A stretch of 64,000 nt of DNA from assembly GCF_030295405.1 (NCBI RefSeq), contig NZ_AP027080.1:1550001-1614000 (forward strand). The letters are read 5' to 3'. The notes below the pieces were generated by a model. It did not search any database. It worked only from the letters and a program-made list of their open reading frames with translations, and was not told the DNA's origin. Source of the stretch: Mesoterricola silvestris (GTDB lineage: Bacteria; Acidobacteriota; Holophagae; Holophagales; Holophagaceae). This document shows, piece by piece, positions 52,196 to 60,453 of the stretch. Within the stretch, counting starts at the first letter, position 1; each line of letters starts with the position of its first letter. A program made the position numbers and the translations under genes.

Positions 52196-52259
52196 GGTTC
52201 CCGGGGCACGGGTCGGCCCATGCGGTTCCAGCCCGGCGCCCCGACCCACCGGAACCCGG
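52196..52259. repeat. Small palindrome with GGGTCGG/CCGACCC core
   Basis: Between the convergent MFS and TlpA-like genes. GGTTCCCGGGGCACGGGTCGG (52196-52216) is an imperfect inverted match of CCGACCCACCGGAACCCGG (52241-52259), with a 5-nt insertion. It shares the GGGTCGG...CCGACCC core with the larger elements at 8605, 46553 and 60154 but lacks their 9-bp arms. Confidence 0.5.
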
Positions 52260-52340
52260 CTGATTCCCCCCGCAGCCCCCGGCAGGGCAGGCTGGGCCCC
52301 GCCACCAAGCCCGGCAAGCCCCAGCCCCGTCCGAACCCTC

Positions 52341-53423
52341 TCACCCCTTCGCGGGCGATCCGTGGGACTGGTAGGACTTCAGCCGGGCGGTCACCGCTTC
52401 CCGTTGGGGTTCGGGGACCTTGCCGGTGGCCAGGGCCCGGGCCTCCCGTTCGGCGGCCACCTTGAAATCCCCCGCCCTGGCGTGGGCCTGGGCGGACATG
52501 TCCAGGAAGTAGGGATCGTCCTGGCTCTTGGCGGCGAGGAGGGCCTGGTCCGCCACCTTGACGATCAGGCCGGCCTCCTGGGCGGAATTCTCGAGCATGG
52601 TCCCGGCCAGCATGGCGAGGCCCGGGGCACTGTCCTTGAAGGGGCCCGCCGCGAGGGCCCGGGCGTAGGCGTCGGCCCTGGCGGGGTCCGTGTGGGCGAG
52701 GGCGGAATAGTAGACGTGGCCGAAGCTCATTTCCACCGACGGATGGGTGGGGAAGAGTTCCGCCCCCACCCGGGCCGCCTCGGCGTAGTCCCCCTTGCGC
52801 ATGGCCGCGAAGAAGGGCTGAATGGCCTTTTCGTCCCTCGCCCTGCGCTCGGTCTCGGCTTCCCTCTTGGCGGCGGCCGCCCTGGCATCGAAGGTGCCCG
52901 CCACCACGGCGTCCAGCACCGGATCGAGCTCCATGGGGTGGCCGATCCAGTGGATGCGTCCCTGGCCGTTCACGAGGATGGCCGTGGGGATTCCCGGCGA
53001 GCCCGAGGGCTTGAACCAGGTGTCGGCGATGGTCCCGGCGGGGCCGTCGGCGCCCACGTGGTAGACCATCTTGTCCCCCTGTTCCTTCACGAAGGCCTCG
53101 ACGCCCTTCAGGTAGCCCTTGTCCGCGGGCCCCGCCTTCTTCTCCAGGATGCTGATGCCCACGAAGTCCACCTTGCCCGCGAACTTCCGGGCCAGCTCCG
53201 TGAGGTGGGGAATGCTGGTCCGGCAGGGCCCGCACCAGGTGGCCCAGAATTCCACCACGTACATGCGCCCCGGTTCGAAGGCCGTCACCGGCTTTCCCTT
53301 GAACCACGCGGCCACGGGAAGGGGAGGGGCCGGATCCCCCACCTTGAGGGTGCCGGCATGGGCGAAGGCGGCGATGCCCGCCACCAGGGCCGGGAGGAGC
53401 ATTCTGCGGGAAGGGTGGAGCAT
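52341..53423 (-). CDS. Periplasmic TlpA-like thioredoxin with TPR-like C-terminus
   Basis: 360 residues. Signal peptide (LLPALVAGIAAFAHA). Thioredoxin-fold domain (about 25-175) starts VGDPAPPLPVAAWFKG, with active site EFWATWCGPCRTSIPHL (WCGPC) and cis-Pro region PGIPTAILVNGQGRI. The C-terminal half (about 195-360) is helical with TPR-like periods (YAEAARVGAELFPTHP, ADAYARALAAGPF, AHARAGDFKVAAEREARALATG). A periplasmic thiol reductase that would draw electrons from DsbD, encoded 3.6 kb away. AGGAGGTCCC before ATG fixes the start. Confidence 0.9.
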   Translation of the reverse strand: MLHPSRRMLLPALVAGIAAFAHAGTLKVGDPAPPLPVAAWFKGKPVTAFEPGRMYVVEFWATWCGPCRTSIPHLTELARKFAGKVDFVGISILEKKAGPADKGYLKGVEAFVKEQGDKMVYHVGADGPAGTIADTWFKPSGSPGIPTAILVNGQGRIHWIGHPMELDPVLDAVVAGTFDARAAAAKREAETERRARDEKAIQPFFAAMRKGDYAEAARVGAELFPTHPSVEMSFGHVYYSALAHTDPARADAYARALAAGPFKDSAPGLAMLAGTMLENSAQEAGLIVKVADQALLAAKSQDDPYFLDMSAQAHARAGDFKVAAEREARALATGKVPEPQREAVTARLKSYQSHGSPAKG

Positions 53424-53525
53424 GGGACCTCCTGGGGCTGCGGCACGGTCCGCGACGCGCGGCCTGCACCCCGAAATGATCCCCGCCTCCGGAAGGAATT
53501 CCGGATGAAGTGTGATGAAGTCTTT

Positions 53526-53890
53526 CAAGGGTTTTAACCCGTGGGAAAGCCGTATATAAAAATTAATATTAATTGGTTTGGATCTCTTTCCCTTCCTCTG
53601 CGTCCCGCTGCGAGTCCTCCGCGCCCCGGCGATGGGTTTTCCCCACAGCCCCGATCCGATCCGGTCCTCATCCGATCGCATCGGCCTGTCATGGAACCTT
53701 CCAAACGCTGAGGGGCAGAGGACTCGCAGAGGTTCGCCGGGAAAGGAAGGGAAGCGGATTCCCTCCCGCCACCCCGACCCCATGCGTGCACCGGAGGTGT
53801 CATGTCTTGCCGTGACCCCGGTCCAACAATGAACCTAAATTTTGAAATGATTTATATTAACATGGCTATTTTCTCGGGTTAAAACCCCTT
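53526..53890. repeat. Outer inverted pair AAGGGTTTTAACCCG around a nested repeat
   Basis: In the 586-bp gap 53424-54009. AAGGGTTTTAACCCG (53527-53541) and its inverted copy CGGGTTAAAACCCCTT (53875-53890) lie 365 bp apart; similarity extends on both sides, including an AAA-x-AGCC block. Each half is itself nearly palindromic. AT-rich tracts next to both copies (53551-53580, 53830-53870) could serve as promoters for the flanking divergent genes. A second, GC-rich inverted repeat (53584-53756) is nested inside. No gene is seen in the gap. Confidence 0.55.
53584..53756. repeat. Inverted repeat, CTCTGCG family, copy 2
   Basis: Left arm 53584-53631 and right arm 53706-53756 are imperfect inverted copies sharing CTGCGAGTCCTC and TTCCCTTCCT blocks. 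The right arm (CGCTGAGGGGCAGAGGACTC and on) aligns with the arm of the perfect inverted repeat at 11448-11490 (CGCTGGGGCGCAGAGGGCTC), so these are two members of one dispersed family. The spacer is unrelated. Confidence 0.6.
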
Positions 53891-54009
53891 CGATAATTCA
53901 CTGAACCACATGTTGTCAAGGCCCCCCCGTCCGAAAATGATGGATGCCAGGGGACGTTCCCGTTCCCGCCCCACCGGCACCCCGTATTCCCCATGACCCA
54001 GGAGGACCC

Positions 54010-55524
54010 ATGATTCCCACCCCAGGCCGGGTGGCCGCGGCAGCCTTGTGCGCCCTGGCTCCCCTCGCCGCCCAGGACCTTCCCGTGACCGAACGGACCC
54101 TGCCCAACGGCATGCGGGTCCTCCTGGTCGAGCGCCACGACGAGCCCACCATCGCCTGCGGGTGGGTGGCCCGGGTGGGCAGCGCCGACGAGCGCCCCGG
54201 GATCACCGGCATCGCGCACCTCTTCGAGCACATGATGTTCAAGGGGACCAAGGTGATCGGCACCCGGAACCCGGCCCGGGACGCGGAGCTGAACGCCCTC
54301 CAGGACCGCACCATGGAAGGCATCCGCGCCGAGCTGGACCTGCTGCGCGAGCGCCTCCGGCGGGGCGAGATCCAGGACCTCAACGATCCGAAGGTGCGCA
54401 GCCCCCGCCACCAGCGGCTCCTGGGCGAGCTGGACGCCCTGGTGAAGGAGCAGCGCGGCCTCATCGTGAAGGACGAACTGGACAAGGTGTACAAGCAGGC
54501 CGGAGCCACGGGCCTCAACGCCAACACCACCCCGGACCGCACCTTCTTCCACATCCAGGTGCCAGCCAACAAGCTGGAGCTCTGGGCCTGGCTGGAGGCG
54601 GACCGGATCCGCAACGCCGTCTTCCGGGAATTCTACAGCGAGCGGGACGTGGTCCTGGAGGAGCGCCGCCTTCGGGTGGAGGCCACCCCCACCGGCAAGG
54701 TCCAGGAGACCTTCAACGCCATGGTGTGGCAGGCCCACCCCTACACCTGGCCCGTCATCGGCTGGCCCAGCGACATCGCCACCGTGACCCGGGACCAGGC
54801 GGACACCTTCTTCTCCACCTACTACGCGCCCAACAACATCACGGCCATCCTCGTGGGCGATTTCAGGACCGAGGAGGCCTTCGGCCTGGTCAAGGCCTAC
54901 TTCGGCGCCATCCCGGGCCGCGCGGCGGTCCCCCCCAAGGTGACGACGCTGGAACCGCCCCAGGGCGCCGAGCAGCGCCTCGAGGCCGCGGCCGACGCCA
55001 TGCCCATGGTCCAGTGCGTGCACAAGGGGGTGCCTTCGGTCCACCGGGACGCCCCGGCCCTGGACGTGCTCAGCGCCGTGCTGAACGGCAATTCCGGGCG
55101 GTTGAACCGGGAGCTGGTGATCGGCCGGAAGGTGGCCGTGGACGCGGGCGCGGGCAACAATTCCATGAAGTTCGGCGGCCTCTTCTACCTGGGCGGGGTC
55201 CCGGCCCCCGGCCACACGCCGGAGGAGGTGGAGCGCCTTCTCCTGCAGGAGGTGGAGCGCATCCAGAAGGACGGCATCACCGAAAGGGAGCTCCAGAAGG
55301 TGAAGAACCAGGTGCAGGCCGCCACCTACGGCCGCATGGAGAACAACATGGACCTGCTGAGCCAGCTGGCCGAGGCCGAGGGCGCGGGGACCTACAAGGA
55401 CTTCCTGGCCGACCCCGCCCACCTCGCGGCGGTGACCCGGGAGGATGTCCAGCGGGTGGCGCGCCAGTATTTCGTCCCCGGGAACCGCAGCACGCTCGTG
55501 ATCCGTCGCAAGGAGGCAAAGTGA
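54010..55524 (+). CDS. M16 zinc peptidase, catalytic subunit
   Basis: 504 residues. Signal peptide (GRVAAAALCALAPLAAQ), then the M16 fold: LPNGMRVLLVERHDEPTIA and the inverted zinc motif H70-L-F-E73-H74 in GIAHLFEHMMFKGT, with the third ligand Glu in SERDVVLEERRL. A roughly 60-residue helical insertion (about 90-150) separates the motif from NANTTPDRTFFHIQVPANKLELW. The second half of the fold ends in EDVQRVARQYFVPGNRSTLVI. Periplasmic peptide degradation. AGGAGGACCC precedes the ATG. One-base overlap (TGATG) with the next M16 gene indicates a paired heterodimer. Confidence 0.93.
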   Translation: MIPTPGRVAAAALCALAPLAAQDLPVTERTLPNGMRVLLVERHDEPTIACGWVARVGSADERPGITGIAHLFEHMMFKGTKVIGTRNPARDAELNALQDRTMEGIRAELDLLRERLRRGEIQDLNDPKVRSPRHQRLLGELDALVKEQRGLIVKDELDKVYKQAGATGLNANTTPDRTFFHIQVPANKLELWAWLEADRIRNAVFREFYSERDVVLEERRLRVEATPTGKVQETFNAMVWQAHPYTWPVIGWPSDIATVTRDQADTFFSTYYAPNNITAILVGDFRTEEAFGLVKAYFGAIPGRAAVPPKVTTLEPPQGAEQRLEAAADAMPMVQCVHKGVPSVHRDAPALDVLSAVLNGNSGRLNRELVIGRKVAVDAGAGNNSMKFGGLFYLGGVPAPGHTPEEVERLLLQEVERIQKDGITERELQKVKNQVQAATYGRMENNMDLLSQLAEAEGAGTYKDFLADPAHLAAVTREDVQRVARQYFVPGNRSTLVIRRKEAK

Positions 55525-56999
55525 TGGCCCGACCCATGATCCTGGCCCTGTTCCTGGGCGGGAGCCTCCTGGCCCAGGGGACCTTCCCGCGCCCCGAGCA
55601 GATCACCTTCAAGCCCCTGAAATTCGAGGCCCCCCGCGCCGCGGCCTTCAAGGCCCGGCTGCGCAACGGCATCCCGGCCTATGTGGCGGGGGACCCCGCG
55701 GACCTGCCCTTCGTGCGGATCCGCGTGCTCATCAAGGGCGGGTCCTACCTGGACCCCCGGGGCAAGGAGGGCCTCGCCGCGCTCACCGGCATGCAGATGC
55801 GCGCCGGCGGCACGGAGAAGACCGCCGCGGCGGCCCTGGACGAGCGCCTGGAATTCCTGGCGGGAAACATCGGCTCGGGCCTGGGGGAGACCTCCGGGTA
55901 CGTGGACATGCAGTTCATGGAGAAGGACCTCAAGGAGGGGCTGGAGCTCTTCATGCAGGTGCTCACCGCCCCGGCCTTCGCCCAGGACCGCCTGGACCAG
56001 GCCAAGGCGAACCTCCTGCAGGGCCTCCTGGCCCGCAACGACCGGATCGAGGAGATCGCCAAGGGCGAGATGCCCCGCCTCCTGAACGGCGAAGACCACT
56101 TCAGCTCGGCCCGCATCACCGGCGCCAGCCTCAAGGCCATCACCCGGGAGGACATGGCCGCCTTCCACGCCCGGCTCCTCCATCCCGCCAACCTGGTGGT
56201 GTCGGTTTCGGGCCGGTTCAAGCGGGAGGCCATGCTGGGCCTCCTGGAAAGGACCCTGGGCGCCCTCAAGCCCGGTCCCGCCGCCAAGGCCAGCCCCAAG
56301 GTCCCGGCCCCCGACTTCCGCCGCAAGCCCGGGATCTACGTGGTGGACAAGGACGTGCCCCAGAGCCTCGTGCGCTTCGCCCTGCCCGGGCTGCGGCGCA
56401 CCGATCCCGACTGGCACGCGGCCCTCGTCCTGAACCAGGTGCTGGGCGGCAGCGGCTTCACCTCGCGCCTCATGAAGAAGATCCGCAGCGACGAAGGGCT
56501 CACCTACGGCGTGGGCACCGGCCTCGGGGACGGCGCCCACTGGAAGGGCAACTGGAGCGGGTCCCTGCAGACCAAGAACCGCTCCGTGGCCTACGCCCTG
56601 CGCCTGGCCCTGGCCGAGATCCAGCGCCTGCGGGACACCCCCGTGCCCGCCGAGGAACTGGCCGTGATCAAGGACAGCATGGTCGAAGCCTTTCCCTCCC
56701 GATGGGGCAGGAAGGCCAACGTGGTGAACACCTTCGCCGACGAGGACCTGGCGGGGTGGCCCGAGGACTGGTGGGCGGGCTTCCGCGAAAAGATCCAGGC
56801 CGTCACCGCCGCCGACGTGCAGCGCGCGGCCCGGAAGTACCTGGACCCGAGCCAGCTGGTGATCCTCGTCGTAGGCAAGGCCGCCGAGGCAGAGGCCGGC
56901 GACGTGAAGGACCACCCCGGCGCCCTGAAGGACGTCGCCCCGCTGCCCCTGGTCCACCTCCCCTCCCGGGATCCCCTCACCCTCCTGCCCCTTTCCTGA
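55524..56999 (+). CDS. M16 peptidase-like partner without zinc motif
   Basis: 491 residues. Signal peptide (ILALFLGGSLLAQG) and M16 fold (RLRNGIPAYVAGDPADLPFVRIRVLIKGGSYLD). Where HxxEH should be it reads GLAALTGMQMRAGGTEK, so no zinc ligands remain and it cannot be catalytic. The second M16 domain carries the R/Y substrate-clamp region (GGSGFTSRLMKKIRSDEGLTYGVG), which matches the beta-subunit role in mitochondrial-processing-peptidase-type pairs. It therefore likely forms a heterodimer with the upstream catalytic subunit, supplying the substrate-binding half. ATG overlaps the previous stop by one base. Confidence 0.92.
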   Translation: MARPMILALFLGGSLLAQGTFPRPEQITFKPLKFEAPRAAAFKARLRNGIPAYVAGDPADLPFVRIRVLIKGGSYLDPRGKEGLAALTGMQMRAGGTEKTAAAALDERLEFLAGNIGSGLGETSGYVDMQFMEKDLKEGLELFMQVLTAPAFAQDRLDQAKANLLQGLLARNDRIEEIAKGEMPRLLNGEDHFSSARITGASLKAITREDMAAFHARLLHPANLVVSVSGRFKREAMLGLLERTLGALKPGPAAKASPKVPAPDFRRKPGIYVVDKDVPQSLVRFALPGLRRTDPDWHAALVLNQVLGGSGFTSRLMKKIRSDEGLTYGVGTGLGDGAHWKGNWSGSLQTKNRSVAYALRLALAEIQRLRDTPVPAEELAVIKDSMVEAFPSRWGRKANVVNTFADEDLAGWPEDWWAGFREKIQAVTAADVQRAARKYLDPSQLVILVVGKAAEAEAGDVKDHPGALKDVAPLPLVHLPSRDPLTLLPLS

Positions 57000-57012
57000 C
57001 TGGATGGACCCC

Positions 57013-58743
57013 ATGCCGTTCCGCCGAATCCTCACCTTCCTCGCCCTCGCCGGCGCCATGGCCATCCAGGCTTCCGCTTTTGATCCCGAGACGGATGTCT
57101 CCGTGGCCTACGAGAAGGGGGCCGTGGTCATCACCGCCCCCAAGGGCGCCCACATCAAGAAATCCTTCACCGAGGTCACCCTGGCCTCGAAGCCGGGGAG
57201 CCTCAAGGCCGGCCCCCTGCCCAGGGCCGACGCCAAGGATGAGCTCAACGAGGACATCTACCACGGCGCCGTGCGCATCCCCGTGGCCGGCAGCGGCCTC
57301 AAGGGCGAGGTGGCCCTGGACGTCCAGTACCAGCCCTGCACGGAAGGGGCGGGGGGGAACTGCTTCCCGCCCACCACCCGCCGCCTCAAGGTCGCGGCGG
57401 CGGAGATCCCCGCCCTCAAGGAGTCCGTACCCGCCCCGAAGGCCGTGGCCCCCGAGGTGGAACCCGCCCCGGCCCCGGAGCTGAAGGCCGCCCCGCCCCA
57501 GGCCCCACCGCCGCCCGCCCCCGCTCCGGCCGAACCCCGGCGCGGTTTCCTGATCAGCCTGATCGTGGTGTTCCTGGCGGGCATGGGCGCCAGCCTCACC
57601 CCCTGCGTCTATCCGATGATCCCCATCACCATGGCCATCATCGGCGCCAAGCGGGGCGATGGGGGGGGCCGCCTCAAGGGCTTCAGCCTCTCCATGGCCC
57701 TCGTCCTGGGCATGGCGGTGACCTACACGGCGCTCGGCGTGGTGGCCGCCAGGAGCGGCGCCACCTTCGGCGCCTTCGCCCAGAAGCCGGCCTTCCTCGT
57801 TCCCGTTTCCGTGCTCTTCGCGGCCTTCTCCCTGTCGCTCTTCGGGGCCTTCGAACTGGCCCTCCCCCAGGGGCTGCAGAACCGGCTCCAGGGCGGCGGC
57901 CCCCGCAAGGGCTATCTGGGCGCCTTCTTCATGGGCCTGGTGCTGGGGCCCCTGGCGGCGCCCTGCGTGGGGCCCATCATCGGCACGGTGCTGGTGGGCA
58001 TCGCCCAGCAGGGCGACGCCGTGAGGGGGGGCATCCAGCTCTTCACCTTCGCCATCGGCATGGGCGTCCTCTTCCTGGTGGTGGGGACCTTCTCGGCCGC
58101 GCTGCCCCGCAGCGGGGACTGGCTGACCCGCTTCAAGTACGTCATGGGCCTGGTGGTGCTGGGCTTCGCGGCCTGGAACGTGCGCCTCGTGGTTCCCGAA
58201 TGGGCGAGCTTCCTGATGTGGACCGTCACGGCCCTCGCCGGCGCCGCGGTGTTCGGCGCCTTCGAACCCGGAGAGGGGCTCACCGGGCAGATCCGCAAGG
58301 GCTTCGCCATCTTCCTGGTGGCCCTGGCCGTCCTCCTTGGTTTCCGGGCCGTGGAAACGGGCCTGGACCTCAAACTGCTTCCCGCCCCCGCCGCGGCCGC
58401 CGCCGAAAAGGCCCCCGGCGCCTGGGGCACCGATTACGAGAAGGCCCTGGCGCAGGCCAAGGCCGAGGGCAAGCTGGTGCTCCTGGACACCTTCGCCGTG
58501 TGGTGCGCCCAGTGCAAGGAACTGGACGAGAAGACCTGGCCCGACCCGCAGGTGGCGGCCTGGATCAAGGACAATGCGGTGCCCGTGAAGATCGACGCCG
58601 ACAAGGTCCGCCCCGACCTGGCCAGGTCCCTCCGGATCCGGAGCTTCCCCACCGTCGTCCTGCTGGACGGGGACGGCCGGGAGGTGCGCCGCAGCCTGGG
58701 CTTCCGGACCCCCGCCGACATGCTCACCTGGCTCCGCCACTAG
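57013..58743 (+). CDS. dsbD: Thiol:disulfide interchange protein DsbD
   Basis: 576 residues; passes electrons from cytoplasmic thioredoxin to periplasmic thiol proteins. Signal peptide, then N-terminal domain with C109 and C117 (QPCTEGAGGNCFPP). A Pro/Ala-rich linker (about 150-180) precedes eight membrane helices with the two essential cysteines in SLTPCVYPMIP and GPLAAPCVGPIIG. The C-terminal thioredoxin domain has AVWCAQCKELDE and a cis-Pro in RSFPTVVLLDG. ATG 57013 is preferred (GGATGGACCCC upstream), 57004 is also possible. Its partners trxB and trxA follow at once, and a TlpA-like client lies upstream. Confidence 0.94.
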   Translation: MPFRRILTFLALAGAMAIQASAFDPETDVSVAYEKGAVVITAPKGAHIKKSFTEVTLASKPGSLKAGPLPRADAKDELNEDIYHGAVRIPVAGSGLKGEVALDVQYQPCTEGAGGNCFPPTTRRLKVAAAEIPALKESVPAPKAVAPEVEPAPAPELKAAPPQAPPPPAPAPAEPRRGFLISLIVVFLAGMGASLTPCVYPMIPITMAIIGAKRGDGGGRLKGFSLSMALVLGMAVTYTALGVVAARSGATFGAFAQKPAFLVPVSVLFAAFSLSLFGAFELALPQGLQNRLQGGGPRKGYLGAFFMGLVLGPLAAPCVGPIIGTVLVGIAQQGDAVRGGIQLFTFAIGMGVLFLVVGTFSAALPRSGDWLTRFKYVMGLVVLGFAAWNVRLVVPEWASFLMWTVTALAGAAVFGAFEPGEGLTGQIRKGFAIFLVALAVLLGFRAVETGLDLKLLPAPAAAAAEKAPGAWGTDYEKALAQAKAEGKLVLLDTFAVWCAQCKELDEKTWPDPQVAAWIKDNAVPVKIDADKVRPDLARSLRIRSFPTVVLLDGDGREVRRSLGFRTPADMLTWLRH

Positions 58744-58753
58744 AGGAATGACC

Positions 58754-59740
58754 ATGAACCACCGCAGGATCATCATCATCGGCACGGGCCCCGCGGGCTA
58801 CACCGCGGCCATCTACGCCTCCCGGGCCAACCTGGCGCCCCTGGTGCTGGAGGGCGCCCAGCCCGGAGGCCAGCTCACCATCACCACCGAGGTGGAGAAC
58901 TACCCGGGCTTCCGGGAGGGCATCCCGGGCCCCGGGCTCATGGACGAGATGCGGGCCCAGGCCCTGCGCCTGGGCGCGGAGATCGTTCCGGAAACCGTCC
59001 TTTCGGCCCACCTGGACGTGCGGCCCATGGTGGTGGTGACGGAATCCGGGGACTACACCTGCGACGCGCTGGTCATCGCCACGGGCGCCTCCGCCAAGTG
59101 GCTGGGCATCGGCAAGGACGAGGAGCTGGGCCGCAGGGGCGGGGGCGTCTCCGCCTGCGCCACCTGCGACGGGTTCTTCTACCGGGGCAAGGAGGTGGCC
59201 GTGGTGGGCGGGGGCGACACCGCCCTGGAGGAGGCCCTCTACCTCACCCGCTTCGCCCGCCACGTGCACCTGGTGCACCGCCGGGACACCCTGCGGGCCT
59301 CCAAGGCCATGCAGGAGCGGGCCAAGGCCAACCCGAAAATCACCTTCCACTGGAACCAGGCCGTGGCCGATCTGGAAACCCGGCGGGTGGAAACCTCCCC
59401 CGGAAACCCGGTGGAAAAGCTCCGGGCCCTCCGGCTCAAGGACACCCGCGACGGGAGCCCGTCCCTGCTGGAGGTGGAGGGGCTCTTCGTGGCCGTGGGC
59501 CACCGCCCCAACACCGCCTTCCTCCGGGGCGCCCTCCCCGCGGACGAGAACGGCTACCTGCTGGTGGAGAAGGGCTCCACCCGCACCCCCGTCCCGGGCG
59601 TCTTCGCCTGCGGCGACGTGCAGGACAGCACCTACCGCCAGGCCATCACCGCCGCCGGATCCGGGTGCATGGCCGCCGTGGACGCCGAACGCTGGCTTTC
59701 CGAAACCTGCCCCCCTTCCCGGGAGACCTCCCATGTCTGA
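58754..59740 (+). CDS. trxB: Thioredoxin reductase
   Basis: 328 residues; NADPH-dependent reduction of thioredoxin. FAD motif IIIIGTGPAGYTAAIYASRANL, GGQLTITTEVENYPGF, redox-active CATCDG (Cys-Ala-Thr-Cys), NADPH motif VAVVGGGDTALEEALYLTRFA and the C-terminal FACGDVQDSTYRQAITAAGSGCMAAVDAERWL. ATG 58754 has AGAGGA at good spacing; ATG 58748 touches it. It is 10 nt after dsbD and overlaps trxA by 8 nt, so reductant flow NADPH to TrxB to TrxA to DsbD is encoded in one transcript. Confidence 0.97.
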   Translation: MNHRRIIIIGTGPAGYTAAIYASRANLAPLVLEGAQPGGQLTITTEVENYPGFREGIPGPGLMDEMRAQALRLGAEIVPETVLSAHLDVRPMVVVTESGDYTCDALVIATGASAKWLGIGKDEELGRRGGGVSACATCDGFFYRGKEVAVVGGGDTALEEALYLTRFARHVHLVHRRDTLRASKAMQERAKANPKITFHWNQAVADLETRRVETSPGNPVEKLRALRLKDTRDGSPSLLEVEGLFVAVGHRPNTAFLRGALPADENGYLLVEKGSTRTPVPGVFACGDVQDSTYRQAITAAGSGCMAAVDAERWLSETCPPSRETSHV

Positions 59741-60047
59741 CCTCGCCTCCGTCTCCGACGCCGGTTTCGCCGCCGCCATCGCCCAGGGCGTGACCCTGGT
59801 GGATTTCTGGGCCCCCTGGTGCGGCCCCTGCAAGGCCCTCTCCCCCGTGCTGGAGAAGGTCGCCGCCGACCTGGGGGACCGGGCCCGGATCCTGAAGATG
59901 GATATCGACGCCAATCCCGAGACCGCGGCCTCCCTGGGCATCATGTCCATTCCGGCCCTGGTGCTCTTCAAGGACGGGAAGCGCCTGGATCAGCGCGGTT
60001 CCCTCCACGCCGCCCAGATCCGGGCCCTGGTGGAGGCCGTCCTCTAG
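59733..60047 (+). CDS. trxA: Thioredoxin
   Basis: 104-residue cytoplasmic thioredoxin. Active site FWAPWCGPCKALSPVLEK with C30 and C33, buried Asp in LVDFW, cis-Pro in MSIPALVLFKDGKRLDQRG. Length is typical. It overlaps trxB by 8 nt, giving a fixed ratio of reductase and substrate. Last gene of the dsbD-trxB-trxA unit. Confidence 0.97.
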   Translation: MSDLASVSDAGFAAAIAQGVTLVDFWAPWCGPCKALSPVLEKVAADLGDRARILKMDIDANPETAASLGIMSIPALVLFKDGKRLDQRGSLHAAQIRALVEAVL

Positions 60048-60145
60048 GGCAAATCTCCGACCCACCCCGCCTATCACTACCGAAGCCAGCGTATAGCCAT
60101 TCCAGTAAAACGATGGCCTGGCCCGTCGGCCGGGAGTGACCGAAT

Positions 60146-60384
60146 CCCGGGCTTTCATCCCCTTCATCCCATTCATCCTGTTAATCCCCGTTCCCGCAGG
60201 GCCAAGGCCGGGGTGGGTCGGCGCGCGATGGATCAGCATGCCCCGACCCATCCCGGCCTTGGCCCTGCGGGAACGGGGATTAACAGGATGAATGGGATGA
60301 AGGGGAGAATGACCGGACCTTGCCCGCGTGCCCAGCCCAGGACACAGGCCAATGGCCCGCCCATGCCCCCGGGCTTTCATCCCC
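60146..60384. repeat. 17-bp direct repeat flanking a palindromic element
   Basis: CCCGGGCTTTCATCCCC occurs exactly at 60146-60162 and again at 60368-60384, bracketing the palindrome 60154-60307 (the first copy runs into its left arm). The gap 60048-60453 holds no gene. The palindrome GGAATTCAATTCC (60390-60402) follows the second copy, just upstream of the chemoreceptor, and could be an operator. Confidence 0.55.
60154..60307. repeat. Palindromic intergenic repeat, GGATGAA family, copy 4
   Basis: Left arm from 60154 and right arm to 60307 are inverted over about 65 bp each with very few mismatches, built of 9-bp steps (GGGATTAACA, GGATGAATG, GGATGAAGG) and GTTCCCGCAGGGCCAAGGCCGGG. The core is GGGTGGGTCGG (60211-60221) facing CCCCGACCCATCCCGG (60241 on). 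It is the best partner of the copy at 8605-8759: same arm order, same core, same length. It lies between trxA and the chemoreceptor. Confidence 0.85.
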
Positions 60385-60453
60385 CCCCCGGAATTCAATT
60401 CCCCGGCCGAGGATGCCGATCACACTCAGGTAATCCGTCTGCCGGAGTTTTCC

